A stretch of DNA of 64,000 nt from Ignavigranum ruoffiae (GCF_900110675.1 NZ_FOEN01000008.1:43615-107614), one strand, 5' to 3'. Shown: positions 25,002-35,841, counted from the first letter of the stretch. Notes: generated by a model not told the origin, from the sequence alone. Program-made: numbers and translations.

Positions 25002-26081
25002 ATGCTTGGTTGTTCAGTTTATTTGAATCGGAATCAACAAGATTATAATCTGCAATATCTAGCCAAGCTTGCTAAATTAGGTTTCCAGGGGGTTTTTACT
25101 TCCCTTCATATTCCTGAAGAAGATGCGAGTCAATATCTTGATTTACTCCAAAAAATTGGCCAGCAGTGTCAGCGATATCACTTAAGTTTGGCTGTGGATG
25201 TCTCCGGACAAGCTTTAGAAAAATTAGGCCTAAATATTCTAGATGTTGCTCAGTTAAAGCGTTTAGGGATTTCCTGTATCCGGCCAGACTATGGCATTGA
25301 TGAAGTGACGATAGCTCAGCTATCTCAACAGATGGAAGTAGCTCTTAATGCTTCAACCTTAACGGAACAAAATTTGATTAGTCTGAAAGAGGCGGGGGCA
25401 AACTTTCAGCAGATGGAGGCCTGGCATAATTACTACCCTCGTCCTGAAACAGGTCTATCAACCGAGTATTTCCGGCAGAAGAATGACTTTCTTAAAGCAG
25501 CCGGTCTAAAGGTCATGGCCTTTGTCCCTGGTAATTTAAATCATCGGGGACCACTCCACCAAGGATTGCCAACATTAGAAAGTCACCGTCCGCTCAATCC
25601 TTTCGCTGCCTTTCTAGAATTAGTCCAAGGTTACTATTTGGATAAGATATACGTGGCTGATCCAGGCTTGACTGATTTTAGTCTGAGCCAATTTCAACAT
25701 TATTTCAAAGATCAGACCATTCTATTACGGGGGCAAAAACTTGGCGGTGATGCCAATATGGACTGGCCAGGTCGTCAGCATAATCGGCAAGATCCGGGGG
25801 CATATGCAATACGGAGTCAAGAAGCTCGTCATTTTTATCAAGGGATTGAGATTGAACCGCAACATACCATTGATCGACCCCGGGGCGCTGTGACGGTCGA
25901 TAACCGTCGTTATCAGCGTTATCAGGGAGAAGTGCAGATCGTTCGTCGAGACTTGCCCGCAGATGCGAAAGTCAATGTTCTGGGTTATATTCATCCGGAT
26001 GATTGTGCGGTCTTAGATTGGATTGAGCCGGGACAAGCTTTTGAAATTCAATGGATTGGAGGAGGATGCTATGAATCTTGA
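25002..26081 (+). CDS. mupG: 6-phospho-N-acetylmuramidase MupG (DUF871)
   Basis: 359-residue TIM-barrel protein of the DUF871/MupG family, starting MLGCSVYLN. It splits GlcNAc from MurNAc-6-phosphate after uptake of the muropeptide disaccharide, in the cytoplasm. It heads a unit with murQ and murP, as in Staphylococcus aureus mupG-murQ-murP. ATG 25002 has correct spacing from GGAAGGGG; the ATG at 24984 lies in the cre site. The 3' end overlaps murQ by 11 bp. Confidence 0.85.
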   Translation: MLGCSVYLNRNQQDYNLQYLAKLAKLGFQGVFTSLHIPEEDASQYLDLLQKIGQQCQRYHLSLAVDVSGQALEKLGLNILDVAQLKRLGISCIRPDYGIDEVTIAQLSQQMEVALNASTLTEQNLISLKEAGANFQQMEAWHNYYPRPETGLSTEYFRQKNDFLKAAGLKVMAFVPGNLNHRGPLHQGLPTLESHRPLNPFAAFLELVQGYYLDKIYVADPGLTDFSLSQFQHYFKDQTILLRGQKLGGDANMDWPGRQHNRQDPGAYAIRSQEARHFYQGIEIEPQHTIDRPRGAVTVDNRRYQRYQGEVQIVRRDLPADAKVNVLGYIHPDDCAVLDWIEPGQAFEIQWIGGGCYES

Positions 26082-26973
26082 ACATTTAGCCACTGAATCA
26101 CGGAATCAAGCCACACTAAATTTGGATCAGATGACCAGTCTACAGATTATTCAGCAGATGAATCGAGAGGATGCCAAAGTGGCGCAGGCGATAGCCGGGC
26201 AGTTAGGAAAGATTGCCCAATTGATTGATGCAGTCATTAATAGTTTTAAGCAAGGGGGGCGATTAATTTATTTTGGTGCGGGTACGAGTGGACGTTTGGG
26301 GGTTTTAGATGCTGCTGAATGTGTACCAACCTTTGGTGTATCCGCAGACATGGTTATTGGTTTAATCGCTGGAGGTCAGCAAGCCATGACCAAAGCCGTG
26401 GAAGGTGCAGAAGATTCTCAAGAGTTAGGAAGGGCAGATTTACAAGCAATTGAATTGAGTGAGAAGGATACCGTCGTTGGCATTGCTGCTAGTGGCCGAA
26501 CACCCTATGTCATTGGCGGGTTGAAGTATGCTGCGGAAGTGGGAGCCTATCGGGGTTCCTTAGCCTGCAACCCTGATGCTGAAATTAGTCAGTATAGTCA
26601 GACGGCCATCGAAGTCCAAGTGGGACCCGAAGTCTTGACTGGTTCAACTCGGCTTAAGGCAGGAACGGCACAGAAGTTAGTCTTGAATATGATCTCTACT
26701 ACTTCGATGATTGGCATTGGTAAGGCCTATCAGAATTTAATGATTGATGTTCAACCGACCAATCAGAAATTGGTTGAACGGGCCAAACGGATTATTATGC
26801 AAGCAACTGAAGTTGATTATCAAACGGCGAGCCACTATTTACAGGCAGCCGACCAACATGTGAAGACCGCAATTATTATGGTATTAACCGATTCTAGTAA
26901 AGAAGAAGCCCAAGCAAAGTTAAAGCAAGCAAATGGTTTCGTCAGAAAAGCCATTGATAAGGAGGAAAAATAA
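26071..26973 (+). CDS. murQ: N-acetylmuramic acid 6-phosphate etherase
   Basis: 300-residue SIS-domain enzyme that removes the lactyl ether from MurNAc-6-phosphate, giving GlcNAc-6-phosphate and D-lactate. [16 protein letters not shown] is present, with Glu83 and Glu114 at the same numbers as the catalytic glutamates of E. coli MurQ. A C-terminal UBA-like helical segment follows. ATG 26071 follows GGAGGAGG inside the mupG 3' end, and its stop overlaps the murP start by one base. Confidence 0.95.
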   Translation: MNLEHLATESRNQATLNLDQMTSLQIIQQMNREDAKVAQAIAGQLGKIAQLIDAVINSFKQGGRLIYFGAGTSGRLGVLDAAECVPTFGVSADMVIGLIAGGQQAMTKAVEGAEDSQELGRADLQAIELSEKDTVVGIAASGRTPYVIGGLKYAAEVGAYRGSLACNPDAEISQYSQTAIEVQVGPEVLTGSTRLKAGTAQKLVLNMISTTSMIGIGKAYQNLMIDVQPTNQKLVERAKRIIMQATEVDYQTASHYLQAADQHVKTAIIMVLTDSSKEEAQAKLKQANGFVRKAIDKEEK

Positions 26974-28466
26974 TGTCTAAAGAAAAGATGATGGCGGATC
27001 AAATCGCCGAACGCATTGGTGGCTTGACCAATACCAGCAAGGTCTACAATTGTATGACCCGTGTTCGAATTGACCTCAATGATCCTAGTCAGGTAGATGT
27101 AGAGGCTTTAAAAGCGATTGATGGAGTTCTAGGTGTGGTTGAAGATGGCAATAACTTACAGATTATTGTCGGTCCAGGTGCCTCTACGAAAGTAGCGACT
27201 GCCCTCAATGATTTACGAGGAGTGAGTCATACTGAACAGATTCAAGAGAATTTAGATCCAGAATTAACCCAAAGCAACGATGTTAGTCAAAGAGCTGCTA
27301 GCAATAAGGCTGATTTCAAGGCTAAGCAGAAAGACAATGGTTTTAAACGCTTTACTCGGATTATTGCCAGCATCTTCGTTCCATTAATTCCAGCCTTTGT
27401 CGGTGCCGGGATTATTGGCGGGATTGCTTCGATTATTCAAAACTTAATTACTTCCGGAAATATCAGTGCCGAAAATTGGGGCCAAATATTGTTGGTCTTA
27501 AAGATTATTCAATCTGGTTTGTTTGCTTATCTTAATATTTATGTGGGGATTAACGCAGCCAAAGTCTTCGGGGCTACTGAAGGACTCGGAGGGGTTGTCG
27601 CTGGGGTTATTTACTTAACGGGTATGGCTCCTGAAGCTCCACTGATGAATATTTTCTCTGGCCAACCTCTATCACCGGGTCAAGGAGGGATTATTGGGGT
27701 CATCTTTGCGGTCTACCTCCTCTCAATTGTTGAGAAATGGTTACGCAAAGTAATTCCGAATTCCTTAGACATTATTGTGACTCCTACCATTGCCTTATTG
27801 ATTACCGGTTTAATTACCATCTTCCTGATTATGCCTTTAGCGGGTGTGATTTCAACCAGTTTAGTTGGAACGGTCAATAAAGTCTTAGAAGTTGGTGGAG
27901 CTGTTGCCGGATTTATCCTCGGAGCAACCTTCTTACCATTAGTTATGTTTGGCTTACATCAAATCTTAACGCCAGTTCATATTGAAATGATTAGTTCTAC
28001 GGGGGCGACCAACCTCTTGCCAATTCTAGCCATGGCTGGAGCGGGTCAAGTCGGAGCAGCCATTGCCCTATGGATCAAAGCACGTAAAAATCAACAATTA
28101 GCTTCTATGATTAAAGGGGCCTTGCCCGTGGGTATTCTAGGAATTGGTGAACCGCTGATTTATGCAGTTACGCTGCCTTTAGGTCGGCCATTTATTACCG
28201 CCTGTTTAGGTGGCGGGGTCGGTGGAGCCGTCATCGGTGCCCTTGGAAATATCGGCGCTACTGCCATTGGTCCAAGTGGGGTCGCTTTGATTCCATTGAT
28301 TGCTAATGGTCGTTGGTTAGGTTATGTCTTTGGCTTATTAGCCGCTTATGCAGGTGGATTTGTCTTAACTTATCTATTTGGTGTCCCACATGAAGCAACC
28401 CTAGCTACTGAACTTCATGGTAGCTCAAGTAATCTGGATGTGAATGAGATGTTAAATAATTTATAG
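26973..28466 (+). CDS. murP: PTS MurNAc-type EIIBC component
   Basis: 497 residues: EIIB domain with phosphocysteine Cys27 in VYNCMTRVRIDL, a linker (about 90-120) and a ten-helix EIIC of the glucose superfamily, with the GIGEPLIYAVTLP block. No EIIA is encoded, as usual for MurP, which borrows a glucose-type EIIA. The neighbours mupG and murQ make MurNAc or MurNAc-GlcNAc the likely substrate. Confidence 0.9.
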   Translation: MSKEKMMADQIAERIGGLTNTSKVYNCMTRVRIDLNDPSQVDVEALKAIDGVLGVVEDGNNLQIIVGPGASTKVATALNDLRGVSHTEQIQENLDPELTQSNDVSQRAASNKADFKAKQKDNGFKRFTRIIASIFVPLIPAFVGAGIIGGIASIIQNLITSGNISAENWGQILLVLKIIQSGLFAYLNIYVGINAAKVFGATEGLGGVVAGVIYLTGMAPEAPLMNIFSGQPLSPGQGGIIGVIFAVYLLSIVEKWLRKVIPNSLDIIVTPTIALLITGLITIFLIMPLAGVISTSLVGTVNKVLEVGGAVAGFILGATFLPLVMFGLHQILTPVHIEMISSTGATNLLPILAMAGAGQVGAAIALWIKARKNQQLASMIKGALPVGILGIGEPLIYAVTLPLGRPFITACLGGGVGGAVIGALGNIGATAIGPSGVALIPLIANGRWLGYVFGLLAAYAGGFVLTYLFGVPHEATLATELHGSSSNLDVNEMLNNL

Positions 28467-28535
28467 GAAGACCATTATCATTCTGGTGATGAGCCATATT
28501 TATTGAGTTGATGATGGTATCTATCGATCAATAAC

Positions 28536-28673
28536 CTATCCCAAATCTTAAGGAAAGCGAAGCTTCGTGTGTCATCAATGCTTGCTAAGAATTTGACGCA
28601 ATCAGGCGCCGAGCTAAGCAAGTGAGACTCACATGATTGAAAACACCTTTCCTAATGATAAGATTTGGGATAG
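28536..28673 (+). other. Large nested-palindrome element between murP and murR
   Basis: A perfect 15 bp stem (28536-28550 with 28659-28673) continues into AGGAAAG (28551-28557) with CTTTCCT (28647-28653) and encloses CGAAGCTTCG and CTTGCT/AGCAAG pairings. The T tract after it is poor, so it may be a terminator, a leader RNA or a small RNA. A smaller dyad (ACCATTATCAT with ATGATGGT) precedes it at about 28471. Confidence 0.55.
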
Positions 28674-28714
28674 TCTTATTTTAAGATGTTAGAATATAGG
28701 TGAAGAGGTGTAAG

Positions 28715-29572
28715 ATGGCTAATTTATTATTATATATTCGGGATCACCGGCATCAATTTACCTCAGCTGAGCAGAAAGTCGCGGATTATATTCTCCATTA
28801 CCCTCAACAGGTCCTTCAAATGAGTTCAAAAGATTTGGGCCAGGCTTGTGGAGCTAGCTCTTCGGCAGTCGTACGCTTAGCAAAGTCTCTGCATTGTGCT
28901 GGTTTTACCGATTTAAAGTTACAATTATCCAACCAATTGGGTAAAGAAGATGCTTTAGAATTGACGGATATTAATCCTGGCGAAAGTATTGCTGACATTA
29001 AACATAAATTAACGCTCAATTTAGCTCATTTCTTAAGTCAGAGCGAGTCTTTAATTAATGAAGAAGAGATTCAAGACTTAGTAAGCAAAATACAGTCAGC
29101 TTCGATCATCTTTGTCTATGGCGTAGGGGCGTCACATATTGTGGGCAAGGATATTCAACAGAAATTTACCCGGCTAGGCAAACATGTGGTCTGTTCGATG
29201 GATCAACATGAGATGGTAGCGATGATGTCTTTACAGCAAGGTGCTAGTATTTTAATCGGTGTGTCTGCCTCTGGAACTACCCTAGAAGTTTGTCATTTAA
29301 TGCGTTTAGCTAAGGAATTAGGTTTTATTACCGTGTCAATTACTGAAGATAGCCTCAATCCGCTGGCAGAATTGGCTGACTTTAAGCTGAAGACGGTCAA
29401 GACGGACCAGGTTCTTCTAAGAAGTGGCTCAACCTTGTCGCTGATTAATCATTTATACTTAGTGGGGCTAATTTATTACAGTTATTTAACATTAAATTAT
29501 GAAGACAATATTGATTTATTAATGACTACCAAAGAAGGAACCGACCAATTAAAAGAAATTTATCGCCAATGA
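28715..29572 (+). CDS. murR: RpiR-family regulator, probable MurR
   Basis: 285 residues: N-terminal RpiR helix-turn-helix (about 1-75) and a C-terminal SIS domain (about 115-265) that binds a sugar phosphate, with IFVYGVGASHIVGKDI at its start. Next to the MurNAc genes, the ligand is expected to be MurNAc-6-phosphate and the targets the two TGAAAT-ATTTCA dyads upstream of mupG. ATG 28715 follows GAAGAGG; a GTG at 28700 has no ribosome site. Confidence 0.85.
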   Translation: MANLLLYIRDHRHQFTSAEQKVADYILHYPQQVLQMSSKDLGQACGASSSAVVRLAKSLHCAGFTDLKLQLSNQLGKEDALELTDINPGESIADIKHKLTLNLAHFLSQSESLINEEEIQDLVSKIQSASIIFVYGVGASHIVGKDIQQKFTRLGKHVVCSMDQHEMVAMMSLQQGASILIGVSASGTTLEVCHLMRLAKELGFITVSITEDSLNPLAELADFKLKTVKTDQVLLRSGSTLSLINHLYLVGLIYYSYLTLNYEDNIDLLMTTKEGTDQLKEIYRQ

Positions 29573-29581
29573 TGAAGCTTT

Positions 29582-29601
29582 GAGGACCCGAGGTTCTCTT
29601 T
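29582..29601 (+). terminator. Weak terminator after murR
   Basis: GAGGACC (29582-29588) and GGTTCTC (29592-29598) form a 7 bp stem with a three-base loop and only three Ts after it. Confidence 0.4.
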
Positions 29602-29656
29602 AAGTAAAAGTCATGCTACAATAAGATAAAATTTTTCTGAATATTGAGGTGGTAAT

Positions 29657-30481
29657 GTGCTCTCCCCAAGGAAATTTAGTTATTACAACAAAGCCTATCT
29701 CATTTTGATGATCTTACTCTGGGCCCTATCTTATGATATCTTTTATGATTTAGTCTATTTATTGGCGCCGGGCCAAGTGCTTGAGCAAATGGAATATGCC
29801 TTGCTAGATAGTTTGGTTTGCTTAGCTCTCTTACTAATTTATGGCTTTTACTATGACAAGATGCCTTGGAGAGAAAAGACCGAGCCGATTAATTTTACTT
29901 ACCAGCATCTTTGGCAGATTCCCATCTTAGGCTTGGCCATAGGTGGTCTGGCTTCTCTTTGGTTTAGCCTGGTTGATTGGCTTTTAACTTCAGGTTATCA
30001 ATTTCCCCAAACTTTAGAGGAGTTCGATCAATCCTGGGATTTTACTGTCCAAGATTCTTATCTCTGGGTCTTCTTATCGGTGATAATCCTAGGACCCGTG
30101 GTGGAAGAATTATTATTCCGAGGCATTATCTATGATTATCTACAAGCCTTTAAGCGACCTTATCTATCGATTTTAGTGTCGGCACTGCTTTTTGCCTTGT
30201 GGCATCGCCAACCTGTTCAGATTGGCTATACTTTTTTCGCGGGGATCGTGTTTGCCACAGCCCGCTACTATAGTGGTGACTTATTATATCCGATGATCAT
30301 TCATGTGTTAAATAATTTGTTATCGACCTTGCCAGATGATTGGTATGATGTTGTCGGACCTATGATTAACAATCTGAGTTACTTGGCTATTGTGCCAGCC
30401 ATTTATATTCTTTGGACTTGGTATCAAGCAGCGAGCTACCATAGTAATCCATCGACGATGTTAAATCATTCGATAAAATAA
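29657..30481 (+). CDS. CPBP-family intramembrane metalloprotease
   Basis: 274-residue protein with about seven membrane helices and the Abi/CAAX-protease motifs EELLFRG (about 156-162), FALWH and HVLNNLL. The family includes bacteriocin self-immunity proteins and prenyl-protease homologues; the substrate is unknown. The start is GTG 29657, after GAGGTGG. It stands alone between murR and the suf operon. Confidence 0.88.
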   Translation: MLSPRKFSYYNKAYLILMILLWALSYDIFYDLVYLLAPGQVLEQMEYALLDSLVCLALLLIYGFYYDKMPWREKTEPINFTYQHLWQIPILGLAIGGLASLWFSLVDWLLTSGYQFPQTLEEFDQSWDFTVQDSYLWVFLSVIILGPVVEELLFRGIIYDYLQAFKRPYLSILVSALLFALWHRQPVQIGYTFFAGIVFATARYYSGDLLYPMIIHVLNNLLSTLPDDWYDVVGPMINNLSYLAIVPAIYILWTWYQAASYHSNPSTMLNHSIK

Positions 30482-30491
30482 ATAGATGTTG

Positions 30492-30523
30492 TCCACTCGA
30501 CCTTTGGGTCTGGTGGATTTTTT
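30492..30523 (+). terminator. Terminator of the CPBP protease gene
   Basis: TCCACTCGACC (30492-30502) pairs with GGGTCTGGTGGA over a TTT loop, followed by six Ts. Confidence 0.85.
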
Positions 30524-30556
30524 GTTGTGGAACCGTTTAGGGCGTTGGCCTGTGCG

Positions 30557-30585
30557 TTGAATGACTAGATTGAAAGTGTTAAGAT
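30557..30585 (+). promoter_or_regulatory. Promoter of the suf operon
   Basis: TTGAAT (30557-30562), 17 bp, TAAGAT (30580-30585), 32 bp before the sufC start. Confidence 0.7.
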
Positions 30586-30616
30586 TAGAACAAATTGGAT
30601 CAAGGGGGTGGATATC

Positions 30617-31387
30617 ATGTCAGTCTTAGAAATCAAGGATTTGCATGTATCTATAGAAGATAAAGAAATATTAAAAGGGGTTAACCTTACTATTCAAAGT
30701 GGTGAAATACATGCCATTATGGGGCCCAATGGGACGGGGAAATCGACCTTAGCCGCTGCTTTAATGGGCAACCCGGCTTATCAGATTACTCAAGGAAGTG
30801 TGTATTTAGATGGGGAGGACTTACTAGCCATGGAGGTCGATGAACGAGCGCGTGCGGGTCTCTTCCTAGCCGTTCAATATCCTTCTGAAATCTCAGGCGT
30901 AAGTAATTCTAACTTCCTCCATACCGCTATGAATGCTCGTCTGCCAGAGGGCGAAAACATCGATATCATGGAATTTATTCAAGAATTAGATCAAAACATG
31001 AACCTGTTAAACATGCCTGAATCGATGGCCGACCGATTTGTCAATGAAGGCTTCTCTGGGGGCGAGAAGAAACGCAATGAAATCTTACAAATGATGATGC
31101 TAAAACCTAAGATTGCTTTGTTGGATGAAATTGATTCAGGCTTGGATATTGACGCCTTACAATATGTAGCTAAAGGGGTTAATGCAATGCGGGGTTCAGA
31201 TTTTGCGGCCTTGATGATTACCCACTATCAACGACTTTTGAATTATATTGTGCCTGATTATGTACACATTATGATGGACGGACGCATTGTCCAGTCAGGA
31301 GATGCAGAATTGGCTAAACGATTAGAAGCCGAAGGTTATCATGGTCTGGCCCAATCCTTGGGTATTAATCTCGATGAGAAAGCGTAG
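30617..31387 (+). CDS. sufC: Fe-S cluster assembly ATPase SufC
   Basis: 256-residue ABC-type ATPase of the SufBCD scaffold. Walker [10 protein letters not shown], signature [10 protein letters not shown] and Walker [12 protein letters not shown] are intact. It powers cluster assembly on SufB-SufD in the cytoplasm. ATG 30617 follows GGGGGTG; the GTG at 30608 overlaps that site. It is the first gene of sufCDSUB, the order usual in Firmicutes. Confidence 0.95.
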   Translation: MSVLEIKDLHVSIEDKEILKGVNLTIQSGEIHAIMGPNGTGKSTLAAALMGNPAYQITQGSVYLDGEDLLAMEVDERARAGLFLAVQYPSEISGVSNSNFLHTAMNARLPEGENIDIMEFIQELDQNMNLLNMPESMADRFVNEGFSGGEKKRNEILQMMMLKPKIALLDEIDSGLDIDALQYVAKGVNAMRGSDFAALMITHYQRLLNYIVPDYVHIMMDGRIVQSGDAELAKRLEAEGYHGLAQSLGINLDEKA

Positions 31388-31395
31388 GTGACAGC

Positions 31396-32676
31396 ATGAC
31401 CACAGAGGAATATCACTTTATGAATTATCAATATCGGTCTTTGCCTGATTGGTTTTACCAAACTTATCAAATGACAAATTCTTGGCTGAACCTTGACAGC
31501 AAATTCCTCCAACAAATTCCTTATCAAGATTGGTTTAATTATCAACCGATTGATCAAGAAAGACCAGAGACTACCTTGACTTACGCTCCAGAAGCAGCGA
31601 TTGTTGAGGAGCGTTTTGCTGCTCAAATGGTTCAGACCGCTCAAGGAAGCCTATTGGAAAGCATGAATCAAGTGGCCCACGACCAAGGTTTAATCGTTAT
31701 GGATCTCTTCGAAGCCTTAGAAAAATATCCGGATTTAGTTCAACCACACCTCTTTTCTTTGATTGATCCTCAAGAGGATAAAGTCGCAGCCTATAATCTC
31801 AATCAGTTGGACGGAGGTATCTTTGTCTACGTACCTGATTACCAAGTGATTGACCAACCGATTGAATTAACTTGGTTACAAGACAACCAAGCGGATTTCC
31901 CTTTCAATCAAAGGCTATTAGTGATATTGGGACAGGAAAGTCAGTTGACCCTGATTGAACGCACTGAAAGCATCGGCCAAGAAAATAATTCGGCCACCAT
32001 CATGGCTGAATTGATTGTCGGTCAAGGTGCCCAGCTAGACTACGTGATCTTTGACCGTTTAGGTAAAGAAAGCTCGAATTATATCCGTCGTTACTTAAAG
32101 ACCGACCGCGATGCAAGGATTCAAGTCAACGCTGCTGCCATGAATGATGGCGATTCGGTCTTAGACTTACAAGCTGAATTAAAGGGGACGGGGAGTCAAT
32201 GTCAACTCGCCAGTATTACGGTCGGTGACGGTCAGCAAAGACAAGGGATTAATGCCAAGATTATTAATCAAGCTCCCCATACCATCGGTAATATTATCCA
32301 ACATGGGGTGGCTTTAGAGGCCTCGACGGTAACTTTTAATGGGATTGGTCATATTATTAAAGCGGCCAAACAAGCCGACTCCCAACAAGAAAGTCGGATA
32401 ATGATGCTATCAGACCAAGCTAAAGGTGATGCTAATCCGATATTGTTGATTGACGAATATGAAGTTCAAGCCGGCCATGCCGCTAGTATCGGGCGCGTGG
32501 ATGCTGAACAACTTTACTATTTAATGAGTCGAGGGTTGAACCGTCGACAAGCAGAATATTTAGTGATTCGCGGTTTTCTTGGTCAAGTCTTTGCCAATAT
32601 TGAAGATACAGATTTAAGGAAGCAATTACTAGAAAGTTTAGACCATAAATTATCAAGTTATCAGGTGATGTCATGA
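31396..32676 (+). CDS. sufD: Fe-S cluster assembly protein SufD
   Basis: 426-residue beta-helix scaffold protein, paralogue of SufB. The C-terminal part is best conserved: GRVDAEQLYYLMSRGL followed by RGFLGQVF. It forms SufBC2D with the products of sufC and sufB. The stop overlaps sufS by 4 bp (ATGA). The N-terminal half is divergent, which is usual for SufD. Confidence 0.93.
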   Translation: MTTEEYHFMNYQYRSLPDWFYQTYQMTNSWLNLDSKFLQQIPYQDWFNYQPIDQERPETTLTYAPEAAIVEERFAAQMVQTAQGSLLESMNQVAHDQGLIVMDLFEALEKYPDLVQPHLFSLIDPQEDKVAAYNLNQLDGGIFVYVPDYQVIDQPIELTWLQDNQADFPFNQRLLVILGQESQLTLIERTESIGQENNSATIMAELIVGQGAQLDYVIFDRLGKESSNYIRRYLKTDRDARIQVNAAAMNDGDSVLDLQAELKGTGSQCQLASITVGDGQQRQGINAKIINQAPHTIGNIIQHGVALEASTVTFNGIGHIIKAAKQADSQQESRIMMLSDQAKGDANPILLIDEYEVQAGHAASIGRVDAEQLYYLMSRGLNRRQAEYLVIRGFLGQVFANIEDTDLRKQLLESLDHKLSSYQVMS

Positions 32677-33896
32677 AGCTAAATCAAGTGCGCAAAGATT
32701 TTCCGATTCTGGACCAACATGTGAATCAAGCCCCCTTGATTTATTTCGATAATGCTGCCACAACCCAGAAACCGCAGTCTGTTATCCAAGCCATGGTAGA
32801 CTATTATCAAAGGGATAATGCCAACATTCATCGTGGTGTTCATACCCTGGCTCAACGAGCCACCGATTTATATGAACAAGGGCGACAAAAGGTGGCTGAT
32901 TTTATCGGTGCTCAAGCGGAGGAAATTATCTTTAATCGAGGGACAACGGAAGGTTTAAATTTCGTAATTCGAAGTTTAATCGAGCCTGTTGTAAATTCGG
33001 GTGATCGGATATTAACCACCAAGCTAGAGCACCATTCAGCTTTGGTTCCACTTCAAGCCCTTTGTGAGCGGCGACAAGCTCAGATAGAATTTCTTCCTTT
33101 ACAGACAGATAACTGGCAAGTTGATTTGAACGCCTTAAACAAACTAGACCCTCAAGGGATAAAAGCGATTGTGATTCAACAGATGTCCAATGTGCTCGGT
33201 GTCGTTCAACCAATTAAAGATCTTGCTGGCTGGGCCAAGCAATATGGAATTTTAGTTATCGTGGATGGGGCTCAAGCTGTACCTCATCTTCCAGTTAATG
33301 TTAAAGATTTGGCTGTGGATGGCTATTGTTGGGGCGCCCATAAGATGTATGGCCCTACTGGTATTGGGGCTTGTTATCTGGCTAAAGAACATCACGAAAC
33401 TACGCCACCTTTATTCTATGGGGGCGAGATGATCCATCATGTGGGCGATTATCATTCTGATTTCAAAGAGAGTCCTTGGAAGTATGAAGCCGGGACCATG
33501 CCGATTGCTCAAGTTGTCGGCTTTGCGGCCGCCATCGATTATATCAACCAAGTGTCTTATCCTGCTATTCAACAAAGCCAAGCCAATCTTGGGCAGACTC
33601 TTTATCAAGGAATGCGCGCAATGGATGGCATCGAACTCTACCAAAATGCTGAACTAGCTCAACAAGGGATTATCTCCTTTAATCTTCAAGGCATTCATCC
33701 TCATGACGTGGCCACCGCTTATGATTTAGAGGGGATAGCTGTCCGAGCAGGTCATCATTGTTGTCAGCCTTTGATGCGGGAACTAAATTGTCAAGCGACA
33801 GTCCGAGCTAGTCTGGGCTTATACAATACACCAGCAGAGGTTGATCGTTTCCTAGCGGTCACAGAGAAAGTGAGGGATTTCTTCGCATGGGCTTAG
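32673..33896 (+). CDS. sufS: Cysteine desulfurase SufS
   Basis: 407-residue class V aminotransferase fold enzyme that takes sulfur from cysteine. The PLP lysine is Lys224 in GAHKMYGP and the sulfur-carrying cysteine is Cys363 in RAGHHCCQPLM. It hands persulfide to SufU, encoded next with a 10 bp overlap. Confidence 0.96.
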   Translation: MKLNQVRKDFPILDQHVNQAPLIYFDNAATTQKPQSVIQAMVDYYQRDNANIHRGVHTLAQRATDLYEQGRQKVADFIGAQAEEIIFNRGTTEGLNFVIRSLIEPVVNSGDRILTTKLEHHSALVPLQALCERRQAQIEFLPLQTDNWQVDLNALNKLDPQGIKAIVIQQMSNVLGVVQPIKDLAGWAKQYGILVIVDGAQAVPHLPVNVKDLAVDGYCWGAHKMYGPTGIGACYLAKEHHETTPPLFYGGEMIHHVGDYHSDFKESPWKYEAGTMPIAQVVGFAAAIDYINQVSYPAIQQSQANLGQTLYQGMRAMDGIELYQNAELAQQGIISFNLQGIHPHDVATAYDLEGIAVRAGHHCCQPLMRELNCQATVRASLGLYNTPAEVDRFLAVTEKVRDFFAWA

Positions 33897-34354
33897 AACA
33901 TTTATCGAGTCTCTATCAAACAGTCATTATGGATCACTATCAACATCCGCGAAATCAAGGTAAGTTGGACCAGCCTACCCATCACATGGAGCTCTTAAAT
34001 CCAACTTGTGGCGATGCGATTGTGGTTGAATGTCGGGTAGAAGATTCAGTCATTCAAGAGGTTGCCTTTTCCGGCTATGGTTGTGCGATTTCGATGGCTT
34101 CCGCTTCAATGATGACCCAAGCCATGAAAGGCCTGACTATTAATCAGGCTAAGGACTTGGTCGAAGCATTCAATGCCTTAATCGGTGGTCAAAGCCAAAG
34201 TCAGTTGGATGAAGAACAGGTTAAGAATCAGCTCAAAGAAGCGGTCTTATTAGAGAATATTAAACAATTTCCAGCCCGTTATAAGTGTGCGGTATTGGCC
34301 TGGCGGGCCTTGGAGAAAGGCTTAAATCATGAAGAAAGTGGGGAAGCAATATGA
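33887..34354 (+). CDS. sufU: Sulfur-transfer protein SufU
   Basis: 155-residue zinc-dependent sulfurtransferase that activates SufS. The three zinc-ligand cysteines are visible in [15 protein letters not shown] and YKCAVLAW. It overlaps sufS by 10 bp and sufB by 4 bp. Confidence 0.94.
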   Translation: MGLEHLSSLYQTVIMDHYQHPRNQGKLDQPTHHMELLNPTCGDAIVVECRVEDSVIQEVAFSGYGCAISMASASMMTQAMKGLTINQAKDLVEAFNALIGGQSQSQLDEEQVKNQLKEAVLLENIKQFPARYKCAVLAWRALEKGLNHEESGEAI

Positions 34355-35745
34355 GTGAAGTTCCAATTGTTGGTGACTATAAATATGGCTTCAAAGATAA
34401 TGCTGAAATTATCTTCTCAACGGGAAAAGGCTTGAATGAAGCAGTCATCCGTACTATTTCCCAAGAAAAGCAAGAACCCCAGTGGATGTTAGACTATCGT
34501 TTACAAGCTTATCGCCAGTTTCGTGCTGCTGAGTTGCCAACTTGGGGAGTGGATCTGGCTGATCTAGATTTTGATGATTTTATTTATTATCAAAGGGCGA
34601 CCGACAAGCCGGCGAGAAGCTGGGATGAAGTACCGGATGAGATTAAGGAAACTTTTGAGAAAATAGGAATTCCTGAAGCCGAAAGGGCCTATTTGGCCGG
34701 AGCCTCAGTTCAATATGAATCTCAAGCTGTTTATAATCATGTCAAAGATGAATTTGAACGCTTAGGGATTATTTTTACTGATACGGATACCGCTTTGAAG
34801 GAATACCCAGACCTCTTCCGTGAGCATTTCGCCACGGTCGTCGAGAGTGATAACTCTTTCCAAACCGCCTTGAATGCTTCTGTTTGGTCGGGTGGCACCT
34901 TTATTTATGTGCCCAAAGGGGTTAAGACGGATATTCCTTTACAGACTTACTTCCGAATGAATAATGCAGCCTCTGGGCAATTCGAACGCACCTTGATTAT
35001 TGTCGATGAAGGGGCGAGCATCCATTATATTGAAGGGTGTACCGCGCCAACCTATTCGGCTGCCAACCTACATGCAGCTGTGGTGGAGATTGTGGTCAAG
35101 AAAGATGCGTATTGTCGCTATTCGACGATTCAGAACTGGTCTGATAATGTCTATAATTTAGTAACCAAACGTGGGAAAGTTGAAGAAGGTGGCACCTTAG
35201 AATGGGTCGATGGCAATATCGGTGCCTATAAAACGATGAAATACCCATCCTGTGTCTTGGCGGGGCCTCATGCTAAAGGCAGTGTCTTATCGATTGCCTT
35301 TGCTGGCAAGGACCAACATCAACATACGGGGGCACAGATGATTCACCTGGCTCCCCACACTTCATCGACAATTATTTCCAAGTCGATTGCTAAAGATGGG
35401 GGGCAAGTCGATTATATGGGCCGAACCTACTTCAGTCCTGAAGCCAAACATGCCAAGTCCCATATTGAATGTGATACGATTATTATGGATGAATTGTCCA
35501 AATCAGATACCATTCCTTTTAATAAGATTGAAAACTCTGAAGTCGTCTTGGAACATGAGGCGAAGGTCTCTCGGATTTCCCAAGAACAATTATTCTATTT
35601 AATGAGTCGCGGATTGACCGAAGCCCAGGCGACGGAAATGATCATCATGGGCTTTGTCCAACCATTCGCTAAAGAAATGCCGATGGAATATGCCGTAGAA
35701 TTAAATCGCCTAATAGCTTATGAAATGGAAGGCAGCGTGGGCTAA
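34351..35745 (+). CDS. sufB: Fe-S cluster assembly protein SufB
   Basis: 464-residue scaffold on which the cluster is built. Family blocks include [21 protein letters not shown] and the C-terminal [18 protein letters not shown]. It is the last gene of the operon and is followed by a terminator. Confidence 0.96.
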   Translation: MSEVPIVGDYKYGFKDNAEIIFSTGKGLNEAVIRTISQEKQEPQWMLDYRLQAYRQFRAAELPTWGVDLADLDFDDFIYYQRATDKPARSWDEVPDEIKETFEKIGIPEAERAYLAGASVQYESQAVYNHVKDEFERLGIIFTDTDTALKEYPDLFREHFATVVESDNSFQTALNASVWSGGTFIYVPKGVKTDIPLQTYFRMNNAASGQFERTLIIVDEGASIHYIEGCTAPTYSAANLHAAVVEIVVKKDAYCRYSTIQNWSDNVYNLVTKRGKVEEGGTLEWVDGNIGAYKTMKYPSCVLAGPHAKGSVLSIAFAGKDQHQHTGAQMIHLAPHTSSTIISKSIAKDGGQVDYMGRTYFSPEAKHAKSHIECDTIIMDELSKSDTIPFNKIENSEVVLEHEAKVSRISQEQLFYLMSRGLTEAQATEMIIMGFVQPFAKEMPMEYAVELNRLIAYEMEGSVG

Positions 35746-35756
35746 AACTTAAATAT

Positions 35757-35790
35757 GCTAGGAATGGCTAATCAGCTGTTCCTAGCTTTC
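35757..35790 (+). terminator. Terminator of the suf operon
   Basis: GCTAGGAA (35757-35764) pairs with TTCCTAGC (35779-35786), then a T-rich tail. Confidence 0.8.
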
Positions 35791-35841
35791 TTATGTCTGA
35801 GATTATTTTCATTAGACGAAATGTTTAAATTGGGCTGCTTA

